DNA of 64,000 nucleotides. It comes from Gracilimonas sp964505215 (lineage in GTDB: Bacteria; Bacteroidota; Rhodothermia; Balneolales; Balneolaceae). How positions within the stretch are numbered: position 1 is the stretch's first letter; every line of letters begins with the position of its first letter. The translations under genes were made by a program, and so were the position numbers. This document shows positions 16,950 through 25,457 of the stretch, piece by piece. The notes below the pieces were generated by a model. The model was not told the DNA's origin. It saw nothing but the letters and a program-made list of their open reading frames with translations, and made no database searches. The stretch spans positions 1 to 64,000 of the forward strand of contig CAZDGU010000011.1 in NCBI GenBank assembly GCA_964505215.1, read 5' to 3'.

Positions 16950-17624
16950 CTAACCCAATACAGTTTCGGGATGAACTTCTTCAAAGCCGTGGGGCGGGCG
17001 GTCTAAGGCCCATGTTTCAAAAAAGAAATGGCGTTCTGTTTTAAACTTCTTACCGTTTATGCTGAAAAACCGGAAGGCATCGGGCAGCAGCTTTTGGAGA
17101 GGAAAAAACATTTCACGATATACGTTCTTTTTAGAAAACATATATAAATCAAAGCCGTCTTTTGCTACTATTTTATAGAGGACCATAAAGTTCTGATCTA
17201 TGGCTTTGTGCAGGGCCTCCCGATCTAATTCGTCAGAAAGCTGAGCATCTGCATTGAGGGAAGAAATGTCAAAATTGGTGGGGTTTTTATCAGATAACAG
17301 CAGGGCTTGTCCTTTTTCCAGCTCATCAATAGCGGCAGAAAGGGAGGCAGCATCTTCGGTTTTTTGAGTGTGAATATGATGCCCGGAAAAAGCCTGCTCC
17401 AAAGCGGTTATCAAGCCGCAGTAGGCACTTAAGTTACTCAACCCAAATTGCTGCCGGTTCAAATCAGATCCCGAAAAATAAAAGGTTGAATACACCGGAT
17501 CGGGCCTCATGAAGTCTGCCAGCAGTTCGTTTTTATCACTGCTTGTATCTGCAGAAGATTCTCCCGCTAATTCGTTCAGCCTGCGGTCGTGATGGAAAAT
17601 GAGCTTAAAAATATCCGTATTCAT
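16950..17624 (-). CDS. Protein of unknown function
   Basis: The 224-residue soluble protein has no signal peptide or membrane helix. It is acidic in the N-terminal half and contains a possible low-complexity stretch GESSADTSSDKNE near residue 22. The C-terminal half (from about 140) is aromatic-rich, with KDGFDLYMFSKKNVYREMFFPLQKLLPDAF and HFFFETWALDRPPHGFEEVHPE. I recognise no family. It lies upstream of the membrane pyrophosphatase gene on the opposite side of that gene's terminator, so it is a separate unit. Codon use looks like its neighbours. Confidence 0.7.
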   Translation of the reverse strand: MNTDIFKLIFHHDRRLNELAGESSADTSSDKNELLADFMRPDPVYSTFYFSGSDLNRQQFGLSNLSAYCGLITALEQAFSGHHIHTQKTEDAASLSAAIDELEKGQALLLSDKNPTNFDISSLNADAQLSDELDREALHKAIDQNFMVLYKIVAKDGFDLYMFSKKNVYREMFFPLQKLLPDAFRFFSINGKKFKTERHFFFETWALDRPPHGFEEVHPETVLG

Positions 17625-17690
17625 ATCAAACAGAATAAGTTGAAAATGTGAGATGCGTTTTATTTGGGATGAAGTACAACAGCTACCAAC

Positions 17691-17724
17691 AAAAAACCCC
17701 GCACATACATTCTATGTGCGGGGC
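17691..17724 (-). terminator. Rho-independent terminator after hppA
   Basis: Minus strand: CCCCGCACATA-gaatg-TATGTGCGGGG followed by TTTTTT. It lies 25 bases past the hppA stop codon. The stem is perfect and GC-rich. Confidence 0.95.
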
Positions 17725-17749
17725 TTGATTTTAAAAGCTTGTGTTGAGC

Positions 17750-19933
17750 TTAGATCATAGTTGCAATAACAAGAGCAACTACCGACATCAGCTTAAGCAG
17801 AATGTTTAACGAAGGACCGGAAGTATCCTTAAACGGATCACCAACGGTATCGCCCACAACGCCTGCTTTATGCGGCTCAGAGCCTTTTCCGTACTCTACG
17901 CCGTCAATTGTTACGCCGTCTTCAATCATTTTCTTGGCGTTATCCCAAGCACCACCTGCGTTAGATTGGAAAAGTGCCATCAGAACACCTGCAGAAGTAA
18001 CACCGGCCAGCAAGCCGCCCAGCATTTCAGGTCCGCCAATAAAACCGAACAATACAGGCACAACAACCGCTAAAAGACCGGGAACTACCATTTCACGGAT
18101 AGAGGCTGTAGTTGAAATTTCAACACACTTTTCATACTCAGCTTTACCGTCAGCAGCATTAAAGGTTGTGCGGTCCTCGTCAGACCATTCAGACATTTCC
18201 TTGCCATCGTTTTTGTTCATTACAGCAAGTGCAGCTTTCAGTTCAGGGATGTCAGCAAACTGGCGGCGAACTTCTTCAATCATTTTCATGGCAGCACGGC
18301 CTACGGCATTCATAGAAAGTGCAGAAAACAAGAAGGGAAGCATGGCACCTACAAAAAGCGCAGCCATTACATAAGGAGAAGTAATATCGATCCCTGTAAG
18401 GTTAACTTCGTGTGTTGCATTATATGCGGTGATGAAAGCAGCAAAAAGCGCTAATGCAGTAAGTGCAGCAGAGCCAATGGCAAAACCTTTACCGATAGCG
18501 GCCGTGGTGTTACCAACAGCATCCAGCTTGTCGGTACGTTCGCGTACTTCAGGCTCTAACTCAGCCATTTCAGCAATACCGCCGGCGTTGTCAGAAATGG
18601 GACCGTATGCATCTACCGCTAACTGAATTCCGGTATTTGCAAGCATGCCCACTGCAGCAATAGCAATTCCGTACAGTCCGGCAAAATGGTAAGCGCCAAT
18701 AATAGCGGCTGCAATAATCAGGATAGGGATAGCCGTAGAAATCATTCCTACACCTAAACCTGCAATAATATTAGTAGCAGAACCGGTTACCGACTGCTTA
18801 ACAATAGACCAAACAGGCTTGGTTCCCGTTCCGGTGTAGTGCTCGGTAATTAGTCCGATCATCAGGCCGGCAGCCAAACCAAAAATGGTAGCCCAAAAAA
18901 CACCCATAGAGGTTAAGTCCTGGCCGTTAAAAGTCCACTCAGCAGGTAGCATCCACCGGATGATAAAGAAGGAAGCAATCAGCATTACAAATGCAGAAGC
19001 AAACTCACCGATATTCAGTGCGGTTTGAGGATTTCCGCCTTCTTTCACGCGTACAAAAAAGGTTCCCATAATAGAGGTAACAATACCGGTTCCCGCTAAC
19101 ACTAAAGGAAGCAGAACGGCAGAAAGCCCGTTAAAGCCATCGCTCCATCCGGGAATAGTCATAAAAGCAGCACCTAAAACCATAGTACCGATAATAGAGC
19201 CTACGTACGACTCAAATAGGTCGGCACCCATACCGGCTACATCACCTACGTTATCACCCACGTTATCTGCAATAGTAGCAGGGTTTAGGGGGTGATCTTC
19301 AGGAATTCCGGCTTCAACTTTACCTACAAGGTCGGCTCCAACATCAGCAGCTTTGGTGTAAATACCACCGCCTACACGGGCAAAAAGAGCAATTGAAGAA
19401 GCACCAAACGAAAATCCGGTAACTACGGCAAGCACTTTGTTAACAGCATCAGGATCTTCAAGTCCAAAAAAGGATCCAAAACCGATAAAAAGCAGGCTCA
19501 AGCCTAAAACGCCAAGGCCAACTACGCCTAATCCCATTACGGAACCTCCGGCAAATGCTACTTCCAGACCTTTTGCAAGTCCGGTGCGTGCTGCATGTGT
19601 AGTTCTTACGTTAGCTTTGGTGGCAACTTTCATTCCAATAAAGCCGGCCAGGCCCGAGCATAGAGCTCCTACAATAAAAGAAAGTGCAACCATCCAGCTC
19701 GAGGTGGTAGGATCGGCACTGAAGGCAAGAATAACAGCTACAACAACTACAAAAATAGAGAGTACTTTGTATTCTGCTTTTAAGAAAGCCATAGCACCTT
19801 TTGCAATGTGCTGGCTGATGGTTTCCATTTTCTCAGTACCGCTGTCTTGTTTCGATACCCAGGACGATTTAAAAAATGTGTACAAGAGTGCAAGAACCCC
19901 TGCCACCGGTATTAAATAGACTATAGTATGCAT
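17750..19933 (-). CDS. hppA: K+-stimulated membrane-bound pyrophosphatase
   Basis: This integral membrane enzyme hydrolyses pyrophosphate and pumps H+ or Na+ across the inner membrane. The 727 residues and about 16 hydrophobic helices fit the family. The catalytic loop contains DVGADLVGKVEAGIPEDH and the ADNVGDNVGDVAG acidic motif. The C-terminal acidic motif GDTVGDPFKDTSGPS is also present. In the helix that decides potassium dependence, the sequence GNTTAAIGKG has Ala and Gly at the key places rather than Lys/Thr, so it belongs to the K+-dependent class. Whether the pumped ion is H+ or Na+ I cannot decide by eye. It has its own terminator; pth ends 57 bases upstream. Confidence 0.97.
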   Translation of the reverse strand: MHTIVYLIPVAGVLALLYTFFKSSWVSKQDSGTEKMETISQHIAKGAMAFLKAEYKVLSIFVVVVAVILAFSADPTTSSWMVALSFIVGALCSGLAGFIGMKVATKANVRTTHAARTGLAKGLEVAFAGGSVMGLGVVGLGVLGLSLLFIGFGSFFGLEDPDAVNKVLAVVTGFSFGASSIALFARVGGGIYTKAADVGADLVGKVEAGIPEDHPLNPATIADNVGDNVGDVAGMGADLFESYVGSIIGTMVLGAAFMTIPGWSDGFNGLSAVLLPLVLAGTGIVTSIMGTFFVRVKEGGNPQTALNIGEFASAFVMLIASFFIIRWMLPAEWTFNGQDLTSMGVFWATIFGLAAGLMIGLITEHYTGTGTKPVWSIVKQSVTGSATNIIAGLGVGMISTAIPILIIAAAIIGAYHFAGLYGIAIAAVGMLANTGIQLAVDAYGPISDNAGGIAEMAELEPEVRERTDKLDAVGNTTAAIGKGFAIGSAALTALALFAAFITAYNATHEVNLTGIDITSPYVMAALFVGAMLPFLFSALSMNAVGRAAMKMIEEVRRQFADIPELKAALAVMNKNDGKEMSEWSDEDRTTFNAADGKAEYEKCVEISTTASIREMVVPGLLAVVVPVLFGFIGGPEMLGGLLAGVTSAGVLMALFQSNAGGAWDNAKKMIEDGVTIDGVEYGKGSEPHKAGVVGDTVGDPFKDTSGPSLNILLKLMSVVALVIATMI

Positions 19934-19989
19934 TGTTTCCCGTTAGGTTAGTTTGAATTCAAAATGCTGTGTTTGTAGTCAGCATGTTA

Positions 19990-20547
19990 TTAGTTAAAAT
20001 GGTTCATGGTTTTGGCAATGCCTTCGCGTGCAAAAAAAAGACAAGCATCGTGTGCCTTTTGGATGCCTTCTTCCACATATTTTTGGTCAGCATTGCTAAA
20101 AGGGGAGAGTACAAAATCTACCTGCCTGCCGCGAGGAAAGTCACTTCCAATACCAAAGCGGAGCCTGGGAAATTCCCGGGAGCCTAATTTATCAATGATG
20201 CTTTGGATACCGTTATGCCCGCCCGCACTGCCTTGTGGCCTTAGCCTGATATCACCCACATCTAAATTGAGGTCGTCGTATACAATCAGGCAGTTCTGTA
20301 TATCAGTTTTATAAACAGCGAGGGCTTTTCCTACTGCTGAGCCGCTTCTGTTCATTAGAGTAGTAGGCTTTATGAGTACGATGTTTCGGCCTCTGTGCCT
20401 GCCCTCTGCAACCACAAAAGGCCCGTTGCCCGGGCCAAATGTAATAGAAAGGGTTTCTGCAATTGCATCTACCACTTCAAATCCGATATTGTGGCGTGTC
20501 CCGTCATATTCTTGTCCAATATTTCCTAAACCTATTATAATGGACAT
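19990..20547 (-). CDS. pth: Peptidyl-tRNA hydrolase
   Basis: It releases peptides from prematurely dropped peptidyl-tRNA in the cytoplasm. The 185 residues match the bacterial Pth family. The start IIGLGNIGQEYDGTRHNIGF holds the conserved Asn9 and catalytic His19. IKPTTLMNRSG and VYDDLNLDVGDIRLR carry the other substrate-binding residues (including the conserved Asp). GSAGGHNGIQSI and FPRLRFGIG follow as usual. It follows rplY by 40 bases in a prs-rplY-pth run, a common bacterial arrangement. Confidence 0.97.
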   Translation of the reverse strand: MSIIIGLGNIGQEYDGTRHNIGFEVVDAIAETLSITFGPGNGPFVVAEGRHRGRNIVLIKPTTLMNRSGSAVGKALAVYKTDIQNCLIVYDDLNLDVGDIRLRPQGSAGGHNGIQSIIDKLGSREFPRLRFGIGSDFPRGRQVDFVLSPFSNADQKYVEEGIQKAHDACLFFAREGIAKTMNHFN

Positions 20548-20587
20548 GGCTATGAAGGGATCACGTTATATAATTTAATACTGAATG

Positions 20588-21289
20588 TTATTCTTCTGTG
20601 TCTTCTTCAGCATCTTCTTCGCCTTCGGCAGCTTCTTCACCTTCAATCGGCTCTTCAGCTTCTTCACCTTCAGCAACAGCTTCTGCAGCTTCGTCTTCAA
20701 CACCGGATACCAGACTTTCAAGGAAGTCGGCTCCTTTAGGAGGACGAATAGTTACAATAGCCCGGCTTGCTTCATCCAAAGGTGTAATGCCTTCTACATC
20801 AACGTCATAAACGTGGAGAGCACCGCCAATTTCAAGGTCTGAAATATCAAGCACAAACTCTGAAGGTATAGCAGAGGGAAGTACTCGAACCAGAACAGAA
20901 GTCATAGGTTGGAATACACGTCCACCATCATCAACCACACCTTTTGCATTACCGGTAATGCGTACAGGAATACGGATAGTAACTTCCTGGCCATCTGTTA
21001 GTACATAAAAATCGGCATGTACCGGACGGTCTGTAACAGGATCATACTCCGTTTTTTTCAAAAGTGTTTTGTAGGTTTTTCCATCTACAACCAATTCCTG
21101 AAGTTTAGTTCGAGGAGTACGAAGAATCTTTTCAAGCTCCAGCTCATCAATTGAAAAGTGAATATTTTCTTCCATTGCCGGACCGTAGAGAACAGCAGGA
21201 ACTCGTAATTCTTCCCTTAAAGCTTTATTCGCTTTTTTTCCGGTCTCTCTTTTAGTTCCTTCAAGTTTTACAAATTCTGGATTTGCCAT
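20588..21289 (-). CDS. rplY: 50S ribosomal protein L25, long CTC form
   Basis: It binds 5S rRNA in the central protuberance. The 233-residue product is the general-stress (CTC/TL5) form. The N-terminal L25 domain (about 1-95) opens EFVKLEGTKRETGKKANKALR. The C-terminal beta domain runs to about 190 and includes DISDLEIGGALHVYDV. The last 40 residues are an extremely acidic Glu/Ala tail (EEAEEPIEGEEAAEGEEDAEED type), a feature seen in Bacteroidota L25. It lies between prs (19-base gap) and pth, so one transcript is likely. Confidence 0.95.
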   Translation of the reverse strand: MANPEFVKLEGTKRETGKKANKALREELRVPAVLYGPAMEENIHFSIDELELEKILRTPRTKLQELVVDGKTYKTLLKKTEYDPVTDRPVHADFYVLTDGQEVTIRIPVRITGNAKGVVDDGGRVFQPMTSVLVRVLPSAIPSEFVLDISDLEIGGALHVYDVDVEGITPLDEASRAIVTIRPPKGADFLESLVSGVEDEAAEAVAEGEEAEEPIEGEEAAEGEEDAEEDTEE

Positions 21290-21308
21290 AATGCGTTTAC
21301 CTTAATCA

Positions 21309-22241
21309 TTAATTATCAAACAGTGCACTGATCGTGTCGTTAGTATGAATGCGTTGTATAGCTTCAGCAAAAATATTCGCTATGCTTAACACCTTAATCT
21401 TGTCAGACGGCTGGCGAAGCTGAACAGTATCTGTTACTAACAACTCATCTATGGGCGAATCTTCGATTCGCTGATATGCCGGACCCGAGAGTATCGGGTG
21501 TGTGCAAATTGCAACAATGCTTAATGCTCCTCTTTCTTTCAAAGCAGCGGCCGCATTAGTCAACGTTCCGGCAGTGTCGATCAAATCATCGACAATTAGC
21601 ACATTCTTGCCTTCTACCTCACCAATTAAATTCATGATTTCCGATTGATTTGCCTTTGGCCTTCTCTTATCGATAAAAGCAAGGGTGGCGCCTAATTTTT
21701 TGGAGTAAGCACGCGCCATTTTCAGGCTGCCTACATCCGGCGCTACTACTGCCAGGTTTTCAATAGGGTTTGAGGTAAAATGGTCTATAAAAGCCCGGCT
21801 TGCATATAAATGGTCAAGCGGGATATCAAAAAATCCTTGTATTTGAGCAGCATGTAAATCCATCGTTAATACCCGATCGGCACCGGCTTGCACCAATAAA
21901 TTGGCCATTAGCTTAGAGCCGATAGAAACTCGCGGCTGATCTTTTCGATCTTGCCTTGCGTACCCAAAATAAGGCACAACGGCTGTTACCCGTTTCACCG
22001 AAGCACGTTTAGCCGCATCCAACAGCAGTAATAATTCAATGATATTATCACCGGGCGGGGGGGTAGATTGTATTACAAATATATCTTCCCCCCGAATGCT
22101 TTGTTCGTACTTTACGTACTGCTCTCCGTCCGAAAATTTTTTAATAGTTACATCACCTAATGATGTGCCATATTCCTCAGCAATTGCTCTTGCTAAAGCC
22201 GGGTTGCTGGTGCCGGAAAAAATCGCCAGGGGAGTGTCCAC
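21309..22241 (-). CDS. prs: Ribose-phosphate pyrophosphokinase (PRPP synthetase)
   Basis: It makes PRPP from ribose 5-phosphate and ATP for nucleotide, His and Trp synthesis. At 310 residues it is the class I enzyme. The opening IFSGTSNPALARAIAEEYG, the ATP loop region YFGYARQDRKDQPR, the metal site VLTMDLHAAQIQGFFDIP and the PRPP loop VLIVDDLIDTAGTL are all present. The start must be GTG at 22241, since an in-frame TAA stands seven codons before it and no other standard start lies between. It is the first gene of prs-rplY-pth and is separated from the upstream tRNA by a terminator. Confidence 0.96.
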   Translation of the reverse strand: MDTPLAIFSGTSNPALARAIAEEYGTSLGDVTIKKFSDGEQYVKYEQSIRGEDIFVIQSTPPPGDNIIELLLLLDAAKRASVKRVTAVVPYFGYARQDRKDQPRVSIGSKLMANLLVQAGADRVLTMDLHAAQIQGFFDIPLDHLYASRAFIDHFTSNPIENLAVVAPDVGSLKMARAYSKKLGATLAFIDKRRPKANQSEIMNLIGEVEGKNVLIVDDLIDTAGTLTNAAAALKERGALSIVAICTHPILSGPAYQRIEDSPIDELLVTDTVQLRQPSDKIKVLSIANIFAEAIQRIHTNDTISALFDN

Positions 22242-22307
22242 TTTAAGCGGGCCTTCGGTTTAGGTTATACATACCATGCTTATCAATCATTGAAAACAAT
22301 TAATAAA

Positions 22308-22337
22308 CAAAAAAGGATGGCTAATTAGTCATCCTTT
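22308..22337 (-). terminator. Terminator between tRNA-Gln and prs
   Basis: Minus strand: AAAGGATGACTAATTAGCCA and CATCCTTTTTT form an eight-base stem with a short loop and a T-run. It lies 12 bases past the tRNA 3' end. It makes the tRNA a separate unit from prs. Confidence 0.85.
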
Positions 22338-22348
22338 GCGTGTTGTTG

Positions 22349-22419
22349 TTGCCCGGGGAGGACTCGAACCCCCACTGACTGGACCAAAACCAGCTGTCCT
22401 GCCATTAGACGACCGGGCA
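22349..22419 (-). tRNA. tRNA-Gln (anticodon TTG)
   Basis: The 71-base cloverleaf reads on the minus strand. The acceptor stem is TGCCCGG/CCGGGCA with discriminator A. The D arm is GTC...GAC. The anticodon arm is GCTGG-TTTTGGT-CCAGT with TTG in the loop. The T arm is GGGGG-TTCGAGT-CCTCC. The CCA end is not encoded (the sequence continues 'caacaac'). It has its own promoter at 22441-22471 and its own terminator. Confidence 0.97.
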
Positions 22420-22440
22420 ATTCATATCAATGACAGAACC

Positions 22441-22471
22441 CAAAGATAGAAATCACTTTAAACGCAATCAA
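22441..22471 (-). promoter_or_regulatory. TTG-N20-TATCTTTG promoter of tRNA-Gln
   Basis: On the minus strand TTG (22471-22469) is followed by exactly 20 bases and TATCTTTG (22448-22441). This fits the Bacteroidota -33/-7 promoter (TTTG / TAnnTTTG). The predicted start is near 22436, about 17 bases before the tRNA. It overlaps the last codons of the DUF2851 gene. A second clear TTG-N20-TATCTTTA case lies at 63565-63595. Confidence 0.75.
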
Positions 22472-23640
22472 GAGGTAATCGCTTTTTTTAAAACAAAACA
22501 TTCTGAACATCTGGAATGTTCGCAATATGAATGTAATTGATGAATAGCGCCCAGTTTCTTACGATATGAACGATCGCTGAGCTCCATTTTATTGTACTTT
22601 TTGAGCAGGTTTGAGGGAATTGGCGTCTGTAATTGTTGCCAGGCAGAGCGTGCCGACTGCGCAAGAGCTTGGTGCGCGTATAATTTACCGAGTATAAAAA
22701 GTGCCGGAAGAAAAACGGTACCAAATAAAATCTCCATCCTTTGTGAGCTTTTAAGAGGAAGATGGTGCATCCAGGTATGCCACATTTCGGGTGCTTGCGG
22801 CGTTAAAAAAGTTTGGAAGGGCTCGTTCAAAATTAAGGAGCTGAGTTGTACCGCTTCCTTAATTCTGTTTTTGGGGTGATTGGCGGGCCGAACGGATTTA
22901 AAATTCCATGAAGAATGCAACGGTGAAGTCATACTGCCAAAACCGGCGATTTCTATAGCCAGCTTCAGTCCGGCTTCGGGAGAGTTTCCAACCCACTGCT
23001 CAAGAAGGCGGTCGGCTGTTTGGCGCATAGGCTCGCGATTTTGTGATATGCCGAGCCCGTCCCACAAAGAAATAATAAGCGCTTTTTTCCAGGCTTGGGA
23101 AGGAAGCAGTTCGGGATCATAAAACTGAAGAAAATCATCAGCCTTCTTTTCAAAGTATTCATGATGGGCTTTCTCAATTTGGCGGTAAAAGGCTTCTTCC
23201 GAAATAAAGTGCAGTGCAGAAGTACAAGGCAGGCCGGAGGGTTGCTCAAAATTCTTTAAAAACCGATGCAGTTCCGGAGAAAGATAAGGAAGCAGGTTTA
23301 GGGTGAAGGGAGAGCTTCCGTTTTCTGTTTGCACGGGCAGCGGCTCATCTTCGGCAACTACATGTAAAACTATAGAATTATAAGCCGGATCGTAATGATG
23401 CCCGTGCGTTTTCCAATACCGGCTTTGGGTGTGAATTTCAACATCACCGTGCCAGGTTATTCCATCAATCTGAATACGCCCTTGCTTAAAATCCGGGCCG
23501 TCTGAAACGTTTTGAATACCCGGCCTTAGCAATTCTATGGGCTGCCCTTCGGTGGTTTTTATATTCGTAAAATCGAAAAGCAGATTTTCCCAAATCCATT
23601 GCAAAAATGCTTCAGAATGATGGAATGCTGCTTTAGCCAT
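22468..23640 (-). CDS. DUF2851 family protein
   Basis: The 390-residue cytoplasmic protein belongs to a family largely limited to Bacteroidota and relatives. Recognisable parts are the N-terminal LQWIWENLLFDF and the conserved region RPGIQNVSDGPDFKQGRI, followed by WHGDVEIHTQSRYWKTHGH and YDPAYNSIVLHVV. The C-terminus has a Cys cluster (YCEHSRCSECFVL). The N-terminal motifs look nuclease-like to me (D/E-rich strand pattern with GDVE), but function is not established. The start overlaps the ytxH-like gene by eight bases, so both are co-translated. Confidence 0.85.
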   Translation of the reverse strand: MAKAAFHHSEAFLQWIWENLLFDFTNIKTTEGQPIELLRPGIQNVSDGPDFKQGRIQIDGITWHGDVEIHTQSRYWKTHGHHYDPAYNSIVLHVVAEDEPLPVQTENGSSPFTLNLLPYLSPELHRFLKNFEQPSGLPCTSALHFISEEAFYRQIEKAHHEYFEKKADDFLQFYDPELLPSQAWKKALIISLWDGLGISQNREPMRQTADRLLEQWVGNSPEAGLKLAIEIAGFGSMTSPLHSSWNFKSVRPANHPKNRIKEAVQLSSLILNEPFQTFLTPQAPEMWHTWMHHLPLKSSQRMEILFGTVFLPALFILGKLYAHQALAQSARSAWQQLQTPIPSNLLKKYNKMELSDRSYRKKLGAIHQLHSYCEHSRCSECFVLKKAITS

Positions 23641-23950
23641 GGCGGGTAATTTCTTCTATTTCCTCAGCCTCACTGAAGCCTAAATCAGCCGTTGCTTCAT
23701 AAAGATTAGGCACGGTGTCTTCAAAAGTTTTTTTAACACCTTGCGACCATTGGCTCAACCGCTCTTTACGCTCTTCTTTAAGCTTTAGAAGCTGCTCTTC
23801 CAGCCACTGTTTGGTTTCTTTGCTTTGCTTGCTTAGCCATCGCCGGTTTGCTTTTCCATTTGCGGGGCTTAACAGCATCCCGGAAATTATCCCGCCGGCA
23901 AATACCGTTGCTCCAACAAAAAGGGTTCCTAATACTCGTTTCATTTTCAC
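23633..23950 (-). CDS. YtxH-domain membrane protein
   Basis: The 105-residue protein has one N-terminal membrane segment (VLGTLFVGATVFAGGIISGMLL) followed by the typical SPANGKANRRWL motif of YtxH proteins and a charged coiled-coil stretch (EEQLLKLKEERKERLSQW). It is a small inner-membrane protein of unknown role, often stress-related. It is the first gene of a two-gene unit with DUF2851, overlapping it by eight bases. Confidence 0.8.
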   Translation of the reverse strand: MKMKRVLGTLFVGATVFAGGIISGMLLSPANGKANRRWLSKQSKETKQWLEEQLLKLKEERKERLSQWSQGVKKTFEDTVPNLYEATADLGFSEAEEIEEITRHG

Positions 23951-24019
23951 TCCGCTTTTTTGTTCTTGTTAACACTGTTAAGATACGTATTTGTACGGTG
24001 TTTTATTAGAGTTTTTTAG

Positions 24020-24050
24020 TTAACACTCATACTTTAAATCTGTAACTTTG
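24020..24050 (+). promoter_or_regulatory. TAnnTTTG-type promoter
   Basis: TAACTTTG at 24043-24050 preceded 20 bases upstream by TTA (24020-24022, two of three bases of TTG). The expected start is near 24055, giving a 5' leader of about 17 bases before the ATG at 24072. Confidence 0.55.
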
Positions 24051-24071
24051 GCTGAATTTTAAAACAAGCAC

Positions 24072-24569
24072 ATGAAAAAGCAGATTATTTTAATGGACCG
24101 TGCCCGTTTGCAGCGCACTCTGAAACGCATGGCTATGCAAGTATGGGAACTTGTTGAGGATGAGCAGCATATAATAATTATTGGCCTGAACGAGCGGGGA
24201 ACTTCAACGGCAAATTTGCTGGCACAGTATTTAAGCCCTCTATTAGAGCAACAGATAAATGTGCATCGTTTTAACGTGGATGAACATGCCTCTAAAAATA
24301 ATCTCCCGGACTGCAACGGAAAGTTCCTGCTGCTTGTTGACGATGTGCTGTTTTCCGGAAGAACCATGTTCACCGCACTCACAGCTATATGCGCCCGGTA
24401 CGAGCCGGCATCAGTAGAAATAGCTGCGCTGCTGGACCGCGGGCACCGAAAGTATCCTCTCCGTACGGACATCTACGGGCTTAAAGTGCCTACCAAATTA
24501 GGTGAGCATATTGAGGTAATGCTGAACAACGGAGAGCTGCATCAAGCCATATTATTTAAGAACAAATAA
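24072..24569 (+). CDS. Phosphoribosyltransferase, PyrR-like
   Basis: The 165-residue type I phosphoribosyltransferase has the PRPP-binding loop LLLVDDVLFSGRT (Asp90, Asp91) and an N-terminal basic helix (RARLQRTLKRMAMQVWE). The closing GLKVPTKLGEHIEVM segment is like PyrR, which binds UMP and has uracil PRTase activity. It is the first gene of a run with a DUF3078 protein and a PLP decarboxylase. No pyr attenuator is visible around it and the pyr genes are elsewhere, so a plain uracil or other PRTase role is also possible. Confidence 0.8.
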   Translation: MKKQIILMDRARLQRTLKRMAMQVWELVEDEQHIIIIGLNERGTSTANLLAQYLSPLLEQQINVHRFNVDEHASKNNLPDCNGKFLLLVDDVLFSGRTMFTALTAICARYEPASVEIAALLDRGHRKYPLRTDIYGLKVPTKLGEHIEVMLNNGELHQAILFKNK

Positions 24570-24587
24570 AATAACAATTACTTACAC

Positions 24588-25457
24588 ATGTCTTTTAAAA
24601 AATACACTTTACTTATTGTTTTACTTCTAATTACCAGCAGCCTTTCTGCACAAAGCATATCTATTCCGGATACGCTGAAAGGATGGGACCAAAGCTGGGT
24701 AGCCAGCCTCAACGGTTCGCAAGCTGCCTACGAAAACTGGTCGCAAGGTGGGTCTAACTCTATTAGCGGAACGGCCTCATCTATTGTTACTTTGATCTAC
24801 AAAAAAGACCTGTTCAGTTATGGTTTTCGGGTGAACTTGAAGTATGGCCAGTCTAACACAAAAGGACAGGGAGTGCGTAAAACAAACGATCTTATTCAAA
24901 TACAAAACAGATTTAATTACTTATTTGATGAGGATGGCGTTTGGTCAGGCTATGGAGTGATAGGGTTCCGCACGCAGTTTGATAAAGGGTATAAATACAG
25001 CACCACTGACGGAACGCCGGATGTACTTATATCTGACTTTATGGCGCCCGCCTATATTAACGAAGGCATTGGTGTGGCTTACGATCCTACTCCTGCTTTT
25101 ACGTTTCAGGCCGGTTTAGGGCTGAAGCAAACCATTGTAACCGACGACAGTCTTTCTACTACCTACGGCCTGGATGCCGGCGAAAACTTTAAGTCGGAAG
25201 GTGGTATTACCACAGGTATTAACTTTGAAAAAGAGGTATTTGAAAACATTCTTTATACCAGCAGCTTAGAGACATTCACCAACCTGCTAATTCCCATTTC
25301 TGAAACGGATGTAATGTGGTCAAATGAACTGGTGGGACAAATTAACAGAATCGTAAGTGCATCCATTCAGTTCGAGATGCGCTACGACAATGATTTCTCC
25401 AGCAAAATACAGCTCAAGCAGGTGCTCTCGGCCGGAGTTTCCATTAACCTGTACTAA
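24588..25457 (+). CDS. DUF3078 outer-membrane beta-barrel-like protein
   Basis: The 289-residue secreted protein has a signal peptide (MSFKKYTLLIVLLLITSSLSAQ). It is built of alternating strands with aromatic ends: LNGSQAAYENWSQGG, KKDLFSYGFRVNLKYGQ, KTNDLIQIQNRFNYLF and a final ISASIQFEMRYDND-like strand. The WSQGGSN motif near residue 50 is characteristic of DUF3078, a Bacteroidota outer-membrane family of unknown function. It begins 19 bases after the PRTase gene. Its TAA stop shares one base with the ATG of the next gene (taATG). Confidence 0.8.
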   Translation: MSFKKYTLLIVLLLITSSLSAQSISIPDTLKGWDQSWVASLNGSQAAYENWSQGGSNSISGTASSIVTLIYKKDLFSYGFRVNLKYGQSNTKGQGVRKTNDLIQIQNRFNYLFDEDGVWSGYGVIGFRTQFDKGYKYSTTDGTPDVLISDFMAPAYINEGIGVAYDPTPAFTFQAGLGLKQTIVTDDSLSTTYGLDAGENFKSEGGITTGINFEKEVFENILYTSSLETFTNLLIPISETDVMWSNELVGQINRIVSASIQFEMRYDNDFSSKIQLKQVLSAGVSINLY

